Under the pieces are notes generated by a model. It worked only from the letters and a program-made list of their open reading frames with translations, had not been told where the DNA came from and did no database searches. Source: Lachnoclostridium edouardi (GTDB lineage: Bacteria > Bacillota > Clostridia > Lachnospirales > Lachnospiraceae). Taken from it: DNA of 64,000 nucleotides. Positions 26,156 through 35,414 of the stretch are shown in pieces; positions within the stretch are counted from its first letter, which is position 1, and each line of letters starts with the position of its first letter. A program made the position numbers and the translations under genes. Location: positions 3,054,913 to 3,118,912 of the forward strand of contig NZ_OESQ01000001.1 of NCBI RefSeq assembly GCF_900240245.1, given 5' to 3'.

Positions 26156-27108
26156 AATGGAAAAAGTTTACTTTAAGCACCACAACTGAAGCTGTAGATC
26201 TGATCAGCAGTATGCTGGATGAAATTGGCATTGAGGGCATTGAAATCCAGGATAATGTGCCTTTAACAGAGGCTGAGACAAAGGGAATGTTTATTGACAT
26301 TCTGCCGGAGCTTCCGCCGGATAACGGGGAGGCGAAAGTCAGTTTCTATTTGGAGGACTTAACAGATTTAGACAGAATTTTAAAAGAGATTGAAGAAGGA
26401 CTGGACGAGCTGTCTTTATTTGTAAATGTAGGAGACAGAACAATTACTGCTTCAGAGACAGAGGACAAGGACTGGATCAACAACTGGAAGCAGTATTTTA
26501 AGCCGTTTACAGTGGACGATATTTTGATTCGCCCTACATGGGAGGAGACGCCAGAGGAGCATAAGGACAAGTTTTTAATTTTAATTGATCCTGGCACAGC
26601 CTTTGGAACAGGGCAGCATGAGACTACTCAGCTGTGTATCAGACAGCTGAAAAAATATATAAAGCCAGGCTGTAAGGTGCTGGATGTAGGCACGGGAAGC
26701 GGAATCCTGGGAATTACAGCATTAAAGCTGGGGGCAGGAGAGGTTTTCGGCACAGATTTAGACGAAAACGCCATCACAGCAGTGCTGGAAAACTTAGATT
26801 CTAACGGGCTGGACCCGGGACAGTTTTTTGTGATGAAGGGCAATATTATTGACGATAAGCAGGTGCAGGATAAGGCAGGCTATGAATGTTATGATATTGC
26901 AGTGGCAAATATTCTGGCGGATGTTATTATTATGCTTCAGAAGGAAATCCCTGTGCACATTAAAAAAGGCGGAATCTTTATTACCTCAGGCATTATTAAC
27001 ATGAAGGAAGAGGCGGTAAAGGAAGCGTTTCAGGCCAATGAAGCATTTGAAATAATAGAAATCACAAGGCAGGGAGACTGGGTGTCTGTTACAGCCAAAA
27101 AGCTGTAG
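26152..27108 (+). CDS. prmA: Ribosomal protein L11 methyltransferase
   Basis: SAM-dependent enzyme that trimethylates ribosomal protein L11. The 318-residue protein begins MKWKKFTLST with the small substrate-recognition domain (1-60), then DPGTAFGTGQHETTQLC (about 145-160), motif I VLDVGTGSGILGI (about 174-186) and NILADVI (about 245), the NxLA catalytic-type motif. GGAGG lies 7-11 bases before ATG 26152, inside the end of the TSUP gene; this fixes the start. It heads a translation-related cluster with rsmE. Confidence 0.95.
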   Translation: MKWKKFTLSTTTEAVDLISSMLDEIGIEGIEIQDNVPLTEAETKGMFIDILPELPPDNGEAKVSFYLEDLTDLDRILKEIEEGLDELSLFVNVGDRTITASETEDKDWINNWKQYFKPFTVDDILIRPTWEETPEEHKDKFLILIDPGTAFGTGQHETTQLCIRQLKKYIKPGCKVLDVGTGSGILGITALKLGAGEVFGTDLDENAITAVLENLDSNGLDPGQFFVMKGNIIDDKQVQDKAGYECYDIAVANILADVIIMLQKEIPVHIKKGGIFITSGIINMKEEAVKEAFQANEAFEIIEITRQGDWVSVTAKKL

Positions 27109-27129
27109 GAGACAGACAAGGAGGATAAA

Positions 27130-27867
27130 GTGTTTCATTTTTTTGTGAAACAAGATCAAATAGAGGAAGAAAGAATCTGCATCACCGGCGCTGACGTAAA
27201 TCACATGAAAAATGTGCTTCGCATGAAACAAGGGGAGGAAATTTTAATCAGCGACGGAGAGGGAAAGGATTATTATTGTAAAGTTCATAAGCTGGAAAAA
27301 GACCAGGTGATTGCTTCCATAATCTCTAAAGGAAGCTCAGAGACAGAGCTGCCTGCAAAGCTGGTGCTGTTTCAGGGGCTGCCTAAGGGAGATAAAATGG
27401 AGTTTATTATACAGAAGGCAGTAGAGCTGGGAGTATGGGAAATTGTGCCGGTTTCCACAAAATATACAGTAGTAAAACTGGACGGAAAGAAGGAAGAAAA
27501 CCGTTTAAAAAGGTGGAATGCTATTGCAGAAAGCGCGGCCAAGCAGTCTAAAAGAGGGCTGATTCCAAAGGTGAGGGAAATAATGACCTTAGATCAGGCT
27601 TTATCCTACAGCCAGACATTTGATATGGCCATAATTCCTTATGAGGAAGCAAGGGGAATGGAGACGGCCAAACAGGCAGTGAGCGCTGTAAAGCCTGGAA
27701 TGAAGGCGGGGATTTTTATTGGCCCTGAGGGAGGCTTTGCAAAAGAGGAAATTAAAGCCGCAGTGGACCATGGGGCAATGCCGGTGTCCTTAGGAAAAAG
27801 AATTCTCAGAACGGAAACCGCAGGGCTGGCCGTACTGTCCGTGCTTATGTTTGCATTGGAAGAATAA
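27130..27867 (+). CDS. rsmE: 16S rRNA m3U1498 methyltransferase
   Basis: Methylates N3 of U1498 in 16S rRNA in the 30S subunit. The 245-residue protein has a PUA-like N-terminal domain (to about 70, with GADVNHMKNVLRMKQGEEI) and a SPOUT knotted methyltransferase domain with GLPKGDKMEFIIQKAVELGV, WNAIAESAAKQSKRGLIPKV, IGPEGGFAKEEI and LGKRILRTETAGLAVLS, the classic RsmE motifs. It starts with GTG 27130, nine bases after AAGGAGG. It is 21 bases downstream of prmA. Confidence 0.95.
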   Translation: MFHFFVKQDQIEEERICITGADVNHMKNVLRMKQGEEILISDGEGKDYYCKVHKLEKDQVIASIISKGSSETELPAKLVLFQGLPKGDKMEFIIQKAVELGVWEIVPVSTKYTVVKLDGKKEENRLKRWNAIAESAAKQSKRGLIPKVREIMTLDQALSYSQTFDMAIIPYEEARGMETAKQAVSAVKPGMKAGIFIGPEGGFAKEEIKAAVDHGAMPVSLGKRILRTETAGLAVLSVLMFALEE

Positions 27868-27906
27868 ATGCAGGAAGGATGCAGGAAATAAAAGGAGCAG
27901 ATAAAT

Positions 27907-29061
27907 ATGGAAGTATATTTTGACAATTCGGCTACTACTAGATCACTGGACTCTGTGGCTAAGCTGGTGCTGAAAATGATGACAGAGGAATACGGAAACC
28001 CTTCTGCCAGACATATTATGGGAGTAAAAGCAGAGCAGGCTGTGAAACAGGCAGCGCAGGATATTGCAGCTACCTTAAAGGTGAAGGATAAAGAAATTTT
28101 ATTTACTTCCGGAGGCTCTGAGTCTAACAATATGGCGTTAATAGGAACTGCCCTGGCCAATAAAAGAGGGGGAAATCACATTATTGCTTCCAGTATTGAG
28201 CATCCGTCTGTTTATAATACCCTTTCTTATTTAGAGGAATTAGGTTTTCGGGTTACATACTTAAAGGTAGATGAAAAGGGCCACGTAGATATGGATATGC
28301 TGAAAAATTCTATTTGCCCTGAAACTATTTTAGTGTCTATTATGTATGTAAATAATGAAATTGGCGCTGCAGAACCGGTGGAGGAGATTGGAAAGCTGAT
28401 TCACACCATAAACCCTAATATTATTTTTCATGTAGACGGAATTCAGGCTTACGGAAAATATATAATCCGCCCTAAAAAGCAGGGCATTCAGCTGTTATCC
28501 GCCAGCGCCCATAAGTTTCACGGACCTAAAGGCGTAGGCTTTCTCTACATTGACGAGAAGGTGAAAATCAAGCCTTTCATATATGGGGGAGGACAGCAGA
28601 AAAATCTAAGGTCAGGTACGGAAAATGTGCCGGGAATCGCCGGAATGGGTTTGGCTGCAAAGGAGGCATATACAAATTTTGAGGGAAAAAGGGACCATCT
28701 TTGCCAGCTGAAGGACTATATGCTGGAAAGAATAAAAGAGATAGAGGGAACTTATGCCAACAGCTATCCAGGATTAGAAAGCGCCCCTCAGGTAGTCAGC
28801 ATAAGCTTTGAGGGAGTGAGAAGCGAGGTGCTGCTTCACGCCTTGGAGGACAAGGGGATTTACGTTTCCTCCGGGTCAGCCTGCTCCTCAAATCACCCGG
28901 ATGTAAGCGGAACCTTACAGGGGATTGGAGTGAAAAGAAGTTTGTTAGATGCCACTTTGCGGTTTAGCTTTGGCAGATTTAATACAAAGGGAGAAATAGA
29001 TTATTGTATCGACGTTTTAAAGGAGCTGCTTCCTGTGCTGCGCCGGTACCAGAGAGGATAA
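27907..29061 (+). CDS. Cysteine desulfurase (NifS/IscS family)
   Basis: PLP enzyme that takes sulfur from cysteine onto its own Cys as a persulfide. The 384-residue protein has the N-terminal VYFDNSATTRS, TSGGSESNNMAL, the PLP-lysine motif SASAHKFHGPKGVGFLY (Lys at about 203) and the catalytic Cys in SSGSACSSNHPDVSGTL (about 323-330). It ends three bases before thiI, the arrangement seen with the NifZ desulfurase of Bacillus subtilis that feeds ThiI, so a dedicated role in tRNA 4-thiouridine is likely. Confidence 0.93.
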   Translation: MEVYFDNSATTRSLDSVAKLVLKMMTEEYGNPSARHIMGVKAEQAVKQAAQDIAATLKVKDKEILFTSGGSESNNMALIGTALANKRGGNHIIASSIEHPSVYNTLSYLEELGFRVTYLKVDEKGHVDMDMLKNSICPETILVSIMYVNNEIGAAEPVEEIGKLIHTINPNIIFHVDGIQAYGKYIIRPKKQGIQLLSASAHKFHGPKGVGFLYIDEKVKIKPFIYGGGQQKNLRSGTENVPGIAGMGLAAKEAYTNFEGKRDHLCQLKDYMLERIKEIEGTYANSYPGLESAPQVVSISFEGVRSEVLLHALEDKGIYVSSGSACSSNHPDVSGTLQGIGVKRSLLDATLRFSFGRFNTKGEIDYCIDVLKELLPVLRRYQRG

Positions 29062-29064
29062 AGT

Positions 29065-30255
29065 ATGGTATTTAAATCATTTTTAATTAAGTATGCAGAA
29101 ATCGGAACAAAGGGAAAAAACAGATATTTATTTGAGGACGCTTTAATTAAGCAGATTCGCCACGCCCTTAAAAATGCGGAAGGCTCTTTTAAGGTTTCCA
29201 AGGAATCCGGCAGAATCTATGCAGAAGCTGAGTCAGAGTATGATTACGACGAGGTGATTCAGGCTTTAAAAAGGGTGTTCGGCATTGTGTGGATATGCCC
29301 TATGGTGCAGATTGACAATAAGGATTATGAAAATCTGAAAAAAGAAATCGTAGCTTACATGGATGAAATGTATCCTGATAAACATATTACATTTAAGGTG
29401 GACGCCAGAAGAGGGGATAAGCAGTACCCTTATACTTCAGAGCAGATTAACAGGGATATGGGAGAAGTGATTTTAAATGCTTTTCCTGATATTAAAGTGG
29501 ATGTGCATAAGCCGGATGTAATGGTTCACATTGAGGTCAGGACAAAGGTAAATATTTATTCTCTTATGGTACCAGGCGCCGGCGGTATGCCTATTGGAAC
29601 AAACGGGAAGGCTATGCTTTTGCTGTCAGGAGGAATCGACAGCCCTGTGGCCGGCTACATGATCGCTAAACGAGGGGTTAAAATTGATGCCGTTTACTTC
29701 CACGCTCCGCCATACACAAGTGAAAGAGCAAAACAGAAGGTAGTTGATTTAGCCAGACTGGTAGCCAGATATTCCGGGCCTATACAGCTGCACATTGTAA
29801 ACTTTACAGACATTCAGCTGTACATTTACGATCAGTGTCCCCATGAAGAGCTGACGATTATTATGCGCCGCTATATGATGAAAATTGCAGAGCGCATTGC
29901 TAAGGAAACCGGCTGTATCGGCTTGATTACAGGCGAAAGTATTGGACAGGTGGCCTCTCAGACTATGCAGTCTTTGGCTGTGACAAACGAAGTGTGTACT
30001 CTGCCTGTTTACAGGCCTTTAATTGGATTTGACAAACAGGAAATTGTAGATGTGTCAGAAAAAATAGACACCTTTGAGACGTCGGTGCTTCCTTATGAAG
30101 ATTGCTGCACCATTTTTGTGGCAAAGCATCCTGTGACAAAGCCAAATCTGAATGTGATTAAGAAATCAGAGACAAAGCTTCAGGAAAAAATAGATGAAAT
30201 GATGGAAGAAGCTGTAGCTACAGCAGAGGTGGTTTGGTGTGATTCCATGCCTTAG
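29065..30255 (+). CDS. thiI: tRNA 4-thiouridine synthase ThiI
   Basis: Adenylates and thiolates U8 of tRNA (and may serve thiamine thiazole synthesis). The 396-residue protein has an N-terminal ferredoxin-like plus THUMP domain (about 1-165) and a PP-loop ATPase domain with LLSGGIDSPVAGYMIAKRG (about 186-205), and a late GESIGQVASQT motif. It lacks the C-terminal rhodanese domain of the E. coli protein, as in most Firmicutes, which fits the partnership with the adjacent cysteine desulfurase. A terminator follows. Confidence 0.95.
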   Translation: MVFKSFLIKYAEIGTKGKNRYLFEDALIKQIRHALKNAEGSFKVSKESGRIYAEAESEYDYDEVIQALKRVFGIVWICPMVQIDNKDYENLKKEIVAYMDEMYPDKHITFKVDARRGDKQYPYTSEQINRDMGEVILNAFPDIKVDVHKPDVMVHIEVRTKVNIYSLMVPGAGGMPIGTNGKAMLLLSGGIDSPVAGYMIAKRGVKIDAVYFHAPPYTSERAKQKVVDLARLVARYSGPIQLHIVNFTDIQLYIYDQCPHEELTIIMRRYMMKIAERIAKETGCIGLITGESIGQVASQTMQSLAVTNEVCTLPVYRPLIGFDKQEIVDVSEKIDTFETSVLPYEDCCTIFVAKHPVTKPNLNVIKKSETKLQEKIDEMMEEAVATAEVVWCDSMP

Positions 30256-30293
30256 ATTGTCAGGGCTTTGGATTTTTCGGCGGCTTTTAAATC

Positions 30294-30323
30294 AAAAAAG
30301 AATCCTGCAAAGCAGGATTCTTT
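30294..30323. terminator. Bidirectional terminator between thiI and the HPr-like gene
   Basis: Perfect stem AAAGAATCCTGC (30297-30308) and GCAGGATTCTTT (30312-30323) with an AAA loop. An A run on the left gives the T tract for the minus-strand gene; the T tract on the plus side is short. Confidence 0.85.
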
Positions 30324-30351
30324 GACCAGCCGGCTTTTTAGAAAGTTTATA

Positions 30352-30585
30352 TTACTGAACAATATATGGTGTCAGAACCTGAAGAATATCCTCAACACCT
30401 GATTCAGCATGAATATTCAGGTCAATAGGCTTTGACAAATCCAGGCTGAAAATACCCATGATGGATTTTGCATCGATTACATATCTTCCTGATACTAAAT
30501 CAAAATCAACGTCAAATTTAGTTAAATCATTTACAAAAGATTTAACTTTGTCAATAGAATTTAAGCAAATACGAACTGTTTTCAT
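30352..30585 (-). CDS. HPr-like protein lacking the phosphorylatable histidine
   Basis: A 77-residue HPr-fold protein. The region GRYVIDAKSIMGIFSLDLSKPIDL (about 33-56) matches the HPr segment around regulatory Ser46 (KSIMG). The N-terminal GLHARPA box with His15 is absent: residues 7-17 read CLNSIDKVKSF, with no histidine. It therefore cannot act as a normal PTS phosphocarrier and may be a regulatory, Crh-like protein. The ATG at 30585 has AGGAGG nine bases upstream. It is alone on the minus strand. Confidence 0.85.
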   Translation of the reverse strand: MKTVRICLNSIDKVKSFVNDLTKFDVDFDLVSGRYVIDAKSIMGIFSLDLSKPIDLNIHAESGVEDILQVLTPYIVQ

Positions 30586-30710
30586 GTACAAAAACCTCCT
30601 TATATGTGGCCTTTAAAATTTGGCCCATTTATAGTTCAATACTATATAAATATAGAAAAAAAGTCAATAGAAAGATTGCATGAAAATGGATACAGAGAAA
30701 GGAGTAAAGG

Positions 30711-32021
30711 ATGAAAAAGGCGGCCCTTCACAATTTAGGGTGTAAAGTCAACGCATATGAAACAGAAGCTATGGAGCAGATGTTAGAACAGGCCGGGTAT
30801 GAAATCGTGCCCTTTGCTCCAGGGGCAGACGTGTACATAATCAATACCTGCTCTGTCACTAACATTGCAGACAGAAAATCCAGACAGATGCTTCACAAGG
30901 CAAAAAAAATGAATCCTGATGCAGCAGTAGTAGCAGTAGGCTGCTATGTCCAGGCGGCAGGTAAGGAGCTTATAAAGGACGAGGCTATAGATCTGGTGAT
31001 AGGAAACGACAGAAAAAATGAGCTGATTCATATTCTGGAGGAGCATTTTTCTGCTCAAAAGGATGCGGATATTATTGAAATTGGCAACTCCAGAGAATAT
31101 GAGGAGCTTCACATAGATAAAATCAGCGATCACACCAGGGCCTTTATTAAGGTGCAGGACGGGTGCAACCAGTTTTGCAGTTACTGTATTATTCCCTACA
31201 CCAGAGGCAGAGTAAGAAGCCGCAGGCCTGAGTCTGTTGAAAGCGAAATCAGAGGTTTGGCTCATAAGGGGTATGAGGAAATTGTGCTGACGGGCATTCA
31301 TTTAAGCTCTTATGGAACAGATTTTCCAAAAGAGGAGCAGATAAGCCTCCTTCAGCTGATTCAACAGCTTCACAATATAGAGGGAATTAAAAGAATTCGT
31401 TTAGGTTCCTTAGAACCTAGAATTGTAACTGAAGAATTTGCCAGGGCCTTGTCTGACATGGAAAAAATCTGCCCTCATTTTCACTTGTCACTGCAAAGCG
31501 GCTGCGACTCTGTGCTAAAAAGAATGAACCGCAGATATACTACAGAAGAATATTTAGAGGGGTGCAGAATATTAAGAAAATATTTTTCTCATCCGGCAAT
31601 TACTACAGATGTAATCGTAGGGTTTCCGGGAGAGACAGAAGAGGAATTTGAGACCACAAAAAGATTTTTGGAGACAGTTCATTTTTACGAGATGCATGTA
31701 TTTAAGTACAGCAGGAGAAAAGGAACCAGGGCGGATCAAATGGAAGGACAGGTGGCGGAAAGTGTGAAAGCTGCCCGCAGCGACAAACTTTTAAAGCTGG
31801 AAAAAAAGATGTCAGAGGAATTCCGAAAAGATTATATTGGCCGGGAACTGGAAATACTTTTGGAGGAAGAAAAAGAACTGGATAACAGAAAATATTTTGT
31901 AGGCCACACAAAAGAATATGTGAAGGCGGCTATTCCGAAAGAGCAGTTTAAAACCAGGGGATTTGTAAAGGGAAAGGCTGTAAAAATGATAACTGATGAT
32001 ATTCTGCTTTTAGAAGTTTGA
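30711..32021 (+). CDS. mtaB: tRNA t6A37 methylthiotransferase MtaB
   Basis: Radical-SAM enzyme converting t6A37 to ms2t6A37 in tRNAs reading ANN codons. In the 436-residue protein the N-terminal MTTase domain binds one [4Fe-4S] cluster through C11, C47 and C78 (LGCKVNAYE, NTCSVTN, AVGCYV); the radical-SAM cluster is C152, C156, C159 (DGCNQFCSYCIIPYTRGRVRSR). A TRAM domain occupies the last 65 residues. The short MtaB-type N-terminus (MKKAALHNLGCKVN) separates it from MiaB and RimO. An AGGAG site precedes ATG 30711. Confidence 0.95.
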   Translation: MKKAALHNLGCKVNAYETEAMEQMLEQAGYEIVPFAPGADVYIINTCSVTNIADRKSRQMLHKAKKMNPDAAVVAVGCYVQAAGKELIKDEAIDLVIGNDRKNELIHILEEHFSAQKDADIIEIGNSREYEELHIDKISDHTRAFIKVQDGCNQFCSYCIIPYTRGRVRSRRPESVESEIRGLAHKGYEEIVLTGIHLSSYGTDFPKEEQISLLQLIQQLHNIEGIKRIRLGSLEPRIVTEEFARALSDMEKICPHFHLSLQSGCDSVLKRMNRRYTTEEYLEGCRILRKYFSHPAITTDVIVGFPGETEEEFETTKRFLETVHFYEMHVFKYSRRKGTRADQMEGQVAESVKAARSDKLLKLEKKMSEEFRKDYIGRELEILLEEEKELDNRKYFVGHTKEYVKAAIPKEQFKTRGFVKGKAVKMITDDILLLEV

Positions 32022-32090
32022 AATATTTTCCTTTACGAATAGGAAATTATAGGTTAGAATGATAAAGAACAGTTAAAGGACGTGAGTAAA

Positions 32091-32351
32091 ATGGGCGATA
32101 TTCATAACACACAATATTTTAAAACAGTACAGGATAATAAGATGGATGTAAGCCAGATTTTAGAGCAGGTATATGTTGCCCTGACAGAGAAGGGATACAA
32201 TCCTATCAATCAAATAGTCGGCTACATTATGTCCGGTGATCCTACTTATATTACAAGCCACAAAAATGCCAGAAGTCTGATTATGAAGGCAGAGCGCGAT
32301 GAGATTCTGGAAGAATTAATGGCGGTGTATATTGATACTAAGCTGAAATAG
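32091..32351 (+). CDS. IreB-family regulatory phosphoprotein (DUF965)
   Basis: An 86-residue member of the IreB family. In Enterococcus faecalis IreB is phosphorylated on threonines by the Ser/Thr kinase IreK and modulates cephalosporin resistance. The protein shows the family core NTQYFKTVQDNKMDVSQIL, ALTEKGYNPINQIVGYIMSGDPTYIT, and ITSHKNARSLI. AAAGGA is 10 bases before ATG 32091; an in-frame GTG at 32082 is too close to it. Its neighbours ruvX and a DUF1292 gene form the usual Firmicute cluster. Confidence 0.92.
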   Translation: MGDIHNTQYFKTVQDNKMDVSQILEQVYVALTEKGYNPINQIVGYIMSGDPTYITSHKNARSLIMKAERDEILEELMAVYIDTKLK

Positions 32352-32511
32352 GGGAGAAAAGGCTTTCTCTCTGCAAAAGATACGTGCGAAAAAAGGGCTG
32401 CTGTTCTCTAAATTATAATGGAGGCGGTAGTCCCTAATAAATTTACGGCAAAAAAGGTTGGCAGCGTCCGGCTGATTTTAGCGTGGAAAAAAACGGAGAT
32501 AATAAAATAAT

Positions 32512-32937
32512 ATGAGAATTATGGGGCTGGACTATGGTTCCAGAACAGTAGGGGTGGCAGTCTGCGATCCTTTAGGGATTACAGCTCAGGGAATTGAGAC
32601 AATTACAAGAGAAGATGAAAATAAGCTGAGAAAAACATTTCGCAGAATTGAAGAATTGGCAGAGCAGTACCAGGTTGAAAAAATTGTCCTTGGGTATCCT
32701 AAAAATATGAATAATTCCGCAGGAGAGCGGGCGGAGAAGACAGAAGAGTTTATGGCTGCTTTGGAGAGAAGAACAGGGCTGCCGGTAGTGCTTTGGGACG
32801 AGCGTCTGACAACTGTTGCAGCAAATCGCGTGCTGATGGAAAGCGGAGTCCGCAGAGAAAATAGGAAAGATGTGATTGACAAGATAGCTGCAGTATTGAT
32901 TCTGCAGGGATATCTGGATTCATTACAGGAGAAATGA
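32512..32937 (+). CDS. ruvX: RuvX/YqgF-family putative pre-16S rRNA nuclease
   Basis: A 141-residue RNase H-fold protein, family implicated in 5' end maturation of 16S rRNA or Holliday-junction processing. Catalytic-type acidic residues lie in [14 protein letters not shown] (near the N-terminus), [23 protein letters not shown] and [16 protein letters not shown]. The gene is preceded by 160 bases without a gene that hold a weak GGAG-rich leader but no clear structure. It ends one base before the DUF1292 gene. Confidence 0.93.
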   Translation: MRIMGLDYGSRTVGVAVCDPLGITAQGIETITREDENKLRKTFRRIEELAEQYQVEKIVLGYPKNMNNSAGERAEKTEEFMAALERRTGLPVVLWDERLTTVAANRVLMESGVRRENRKDVIDKIAAVLILQGYLDSLQEK

Positions 32938-32938
32938 A

Positions 32939-33220
32939 ATGGCAAATGAAGAGAAAAAAATTACCATGGAAACTGATACAGGGGAAAGAGTAGAATTCTA
33001 CGTGCTGGAAGAAACTAAAATTAACGGAAAAAATTATCTTCTTGTAACAGATGCAGTGGAGGAAGATGAGGACGGCGAATGCTATATTCTGAAGGATATG
33101 TCAAGGGCAGAAGAGGCGCAGGCCGTTTACGAATTTGTAGAAGATGATGATGAAATAGACTATTTATACCGGATTTTTTCAGAGTTACTGGAGGATGCCG
33201 GTGTGGATATAGAGAAGTAA
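32939..33220 (+). CDS. DUF1292 acidic protein
   Basis: A 93-residue, strongly acidic protein of the DUF1292/YrzB family, function unknown. It has the usual core ERVEFYVLEETKINGKNYLLV, a DEDGECYILKD strand and an acidic C-terminus with FVEDDDEIDYLYRIFSELLEDAG. It follows ruvX after one base and precedes a Fur-family gene. The four-gene order is conserved in clostridia. Confidence 0.9.
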   Translation: MANEEKKITMETDTGERVEFYVLEETKINGKNYLLVTDAVEEDEDGECYILKDMSRAEEAQAVYEFVEDDDEIDYLYRIFSELLEDAGVDIEK

Positions 33221-33243
33221 AAGATATCAGAACGGAGGATAGT

Positions 33244-33705
33244 ATGGACCAGGAAAGCGTGAAAGAGCTGTTGAGAAAAAAGGGATTAAAGGTAACTGCT
33301 CAGAGAATGATGGTACTGGAGATTATGGCGGAACATCCAGGTGAGCATTTGACAGCAGAAGAAATCTACGACCTGGCCAGAACAACCAGCCCGGATATTG
33401 GACTTGCAACAATTTACAGAACAGTTCAGGTTTTGGTGGAGCTGCAGCTGATTGATAAAGTAAGCTTTGACGATGGAATCGCCAGATATGAGCTGGGAGA
33501 GCAAAATGCAGACGCCAGACATCACCACCATCACGCCATCTGTACAAAATGCGGAAAGGTATTTTCTTTTGAGGACGATTTACTGGAAAACCTGGAAAAA
33601 GCATTGAGAGACAGCATAGGCTTTGAGGTGGTGGACCATGAGGTGAAATTATACGGATACTGTGCAGCCTGCCGGGAAAATACGGATGATAGGAAAGAGA
33701 AGTAA
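33244..33705 (+). CDS. Fur/PerR-family metalloregulator
   Basis: A 153-residue full-length Fur-family repressor. The winged helix (about 8-85) has LKVTAQRMMVLEIMAEHPGEHLTAEEIYD and IGLATIYRTVQVLVELQLIDKV. The metal region has HHHHHAICTKCGKVFSFED and CAACREN, so both CxxC structural zinc pairs are present. From sequence alone it cannot be separated between Fur (iron) and PerR (peroxide) function; it is the candidate for binding the Fur-like boxes at 11648 and 13238. GGAGGA lies at 33235-33240. Confidence 0.92.
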   Translation: MDQESVKELLRKKGLKVTAQRMMVLEIMAEHPGEHLTAEEIYDLARTTSPDIGLATIYRTVQVLVELQLIDKVSFDDGIARYELGEQNADARHHHHHAICTKCGKVFSFEDDLLENLEKALRDSIGFEVVDHEVKLYGYCAACRENTDDRKEK

Positions 33706-33730
33706 AACAAATTGATTTGGAGGTATTAGA

Positions 33731-35401
33731 TTGAAGAAACAAAATAATAAAGAGGCAAAGGTGAAAATTATTCCTCTGGGAGGTTTAGAACAGATTGGAA
33801 TGAACATCACAGCCTTTGAATACGAGGACAGCATTATTGTGGTGGACTGCGGTCTTGCATTCCCTACTGACGATATGCTGGGAATTGATCTGGTAATACC
33901 AGATGTAACTTATTTAAAACAAAATATACACAAGGTGAAGGGATTTGTGATTACTCACGGCCATGAGGACCATATTGGCGCCCTGCCTTATATTTTACAG
34001 GAAATCAACGCTCCTGTGTATGGCACAAAGCTGACTATAGGACTGATTAATAATAAATTAAAGGAGCATAATCTGCTTCGCAATACAAAGAGAAAAGTAG
34101 TAAAACACGGACAGTCCATAAACTTAGGCTGTTTCCGCATTGAGTTTATAAAAACAAACCACAGCATCGCAGACGCGTCAGCCCTGGCTATTTTTACTCC
34201 TGCAGGGATTATTCTCCACACAGGAGATTTTAAAATTGATTACACCCCTGTATTTGGCGAGGCGGCGGATCTGCAAAGATTTGCAGAGCTGGGCAAAAAG
34301 GGCGTTTTAGCTTTAATGTGCGACAGCACCAATGCCATCCGCCCAGGCTTTACTATGTCAGAGAGAACTGTGGGAAGAACCTTTGACACTATTTTTAATG
34401 ACCACAGAAACAGCAGAATTATTGTGGCCACATTTGCTTCCAATGTGGACAGGGTGCAGCAGATCATTAACTCTGCGTATAAATACGGCAGGAAGGTAGT
34501 AGTAGAAGGCCGAAGCATGGTAAATGTTATCGGAACAGCCAGCGAGCTGGGGTATATTAATATTCCAGACGGCACCTTAATTGAAATTGAACAGCTGAAG
34601 AATTACAAGGATGAACAGACTGTGCTGATTACCACAGGAAGCCAGGGGGAATCTATGGCGGCTTTATCCAGAATGGCGGCCTCTCTTCACAAAAAGGTTT
34701 CTATTAAGCCGGGGGACGTGGTGATTTTAAGCTCTACTCCTATTCCAGGCAATGAGAAGGCTGTGTCTAAGGTTATTAACGAGCTTTCCATGAAGGGCGC
34801 GGAGGTAATATTCCAGGATACTCACGTGTCAGGCCATGCGTGTCAGGAGGAAATCAAGCTGATTTATTCCCTGGTACATCCTAAATATGCCCTTCCTGTA
34901 CACGGAGAGTACCGTCATCTGATGGCTCAGAAGGGCCTGGCTGAATCTATGGGAATTCCAAAGGAGAACATAGTGATTATGTCCTCCGGGGACGTGGTGG
35001 AAATCGGCCAGGATTCATGTTCTGTAGTGGGACATGTTCCGGCAGGAGGAATTTTAGTAGACGGCCTGGGAGTAGGGGACGTTGGAAATATTGTTTTAAG
35101 GGACAGACAGAATCTGGCTCAGAACGGAATTATTATTATTGTGCTGACCTTAGAAAAATACAGCGGACAGCTGTTAGCAGGGCCGGATATTGTATCCAGA
35201 GGCTTTGTTTATGTGAGGGAATCTGAGGATTTAATGGACGAGGCCAGACACGTAGTCGTGTCTGCAGTGGAGGACTGTTTGTATCACCATGTAAACGACT
35301 GGGGCAAAATTAAGAATATTATCAGAGACAGCCTTAGCGACTATTTGTGGAAGAAGATGAAGCGCAACCCGATGATTCTGCCTATTATCATGGAAGTATA
35401 A
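33731..35401 (+). CDS. rnj: Ribonuclease J
   Basis: Metallo-beta-lactamase/beta-CASP RNase with 5'-to-3' exo- and endonuclease activity, central to mRNA decay in Firmicutes. The 556-residue protein has the zinc motif HGHEDH (H76, H78, D80, H81), LHTGDFKID, the beta-CASP region with MCDSTNA and SQGE, and HVSGHACQEEIKL and LPVHGEYRHL motifs toward the end. The start is TTG 33731 with GGAGGT at 33719-33724. It begins a group running to the U32 gene. Confidence 0.96.
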   Translation: MKKQNNKEAKVKIIPLGGLEQIGMNITAFEYEDSIIVVDCGLAFPTDDMLGIDLVIPDVTYLKQNIHKVKGFVITHGHEDHIGALPYILQEINAPVYGTKLTIGLINNKLKEHNLLRNTKRKVVKHGQSINLGCFRIEFIKTNHSIADASALAIFTPAGIILHTGDFKIDYTPVFGEAADLQRFAELGKKGVLALMCDSTNAIRPGFTMSERTVGRTFDTIFNDHRNSRIIVATFASNVDRVQQIINSAYKYGRKVVVEGRSMVNVIGTASELGYINIPDGTLIEIEQLKNYKDEQTVLITTGSQGESMAALSRMAASLHKKVSIKPGDVVILSSTPIPGNEKAVSKVINELSMKGAEVIFQDTHVSGHACQEEIKLIYSLVHPKYALPVHGEYRHLMAQKGLAESMGIPKENIVIMSSGDVVEIGQDSCSVVGHVPAGGILVDGLGVGDVGNIVLRDRQNLAQNGIIIIVLTLEKYSGQLLAGPDIVSRGFVYVRESEDLMDEARHVVVSAVEDCLYHHVNDWGKIKNIIRDSLSDYLWKKMKRNPMILPIIMEV

Positions 35402-35414
35402 CGAGGAAGGAATT

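Noticed and set aside
33520..33534. Run of five histidine codons that looks like a purification tag
   Set aside because: It is in the metal-binding region of the Fur/PerR protein, where clustered His are normal in this family; not an engineered tag.
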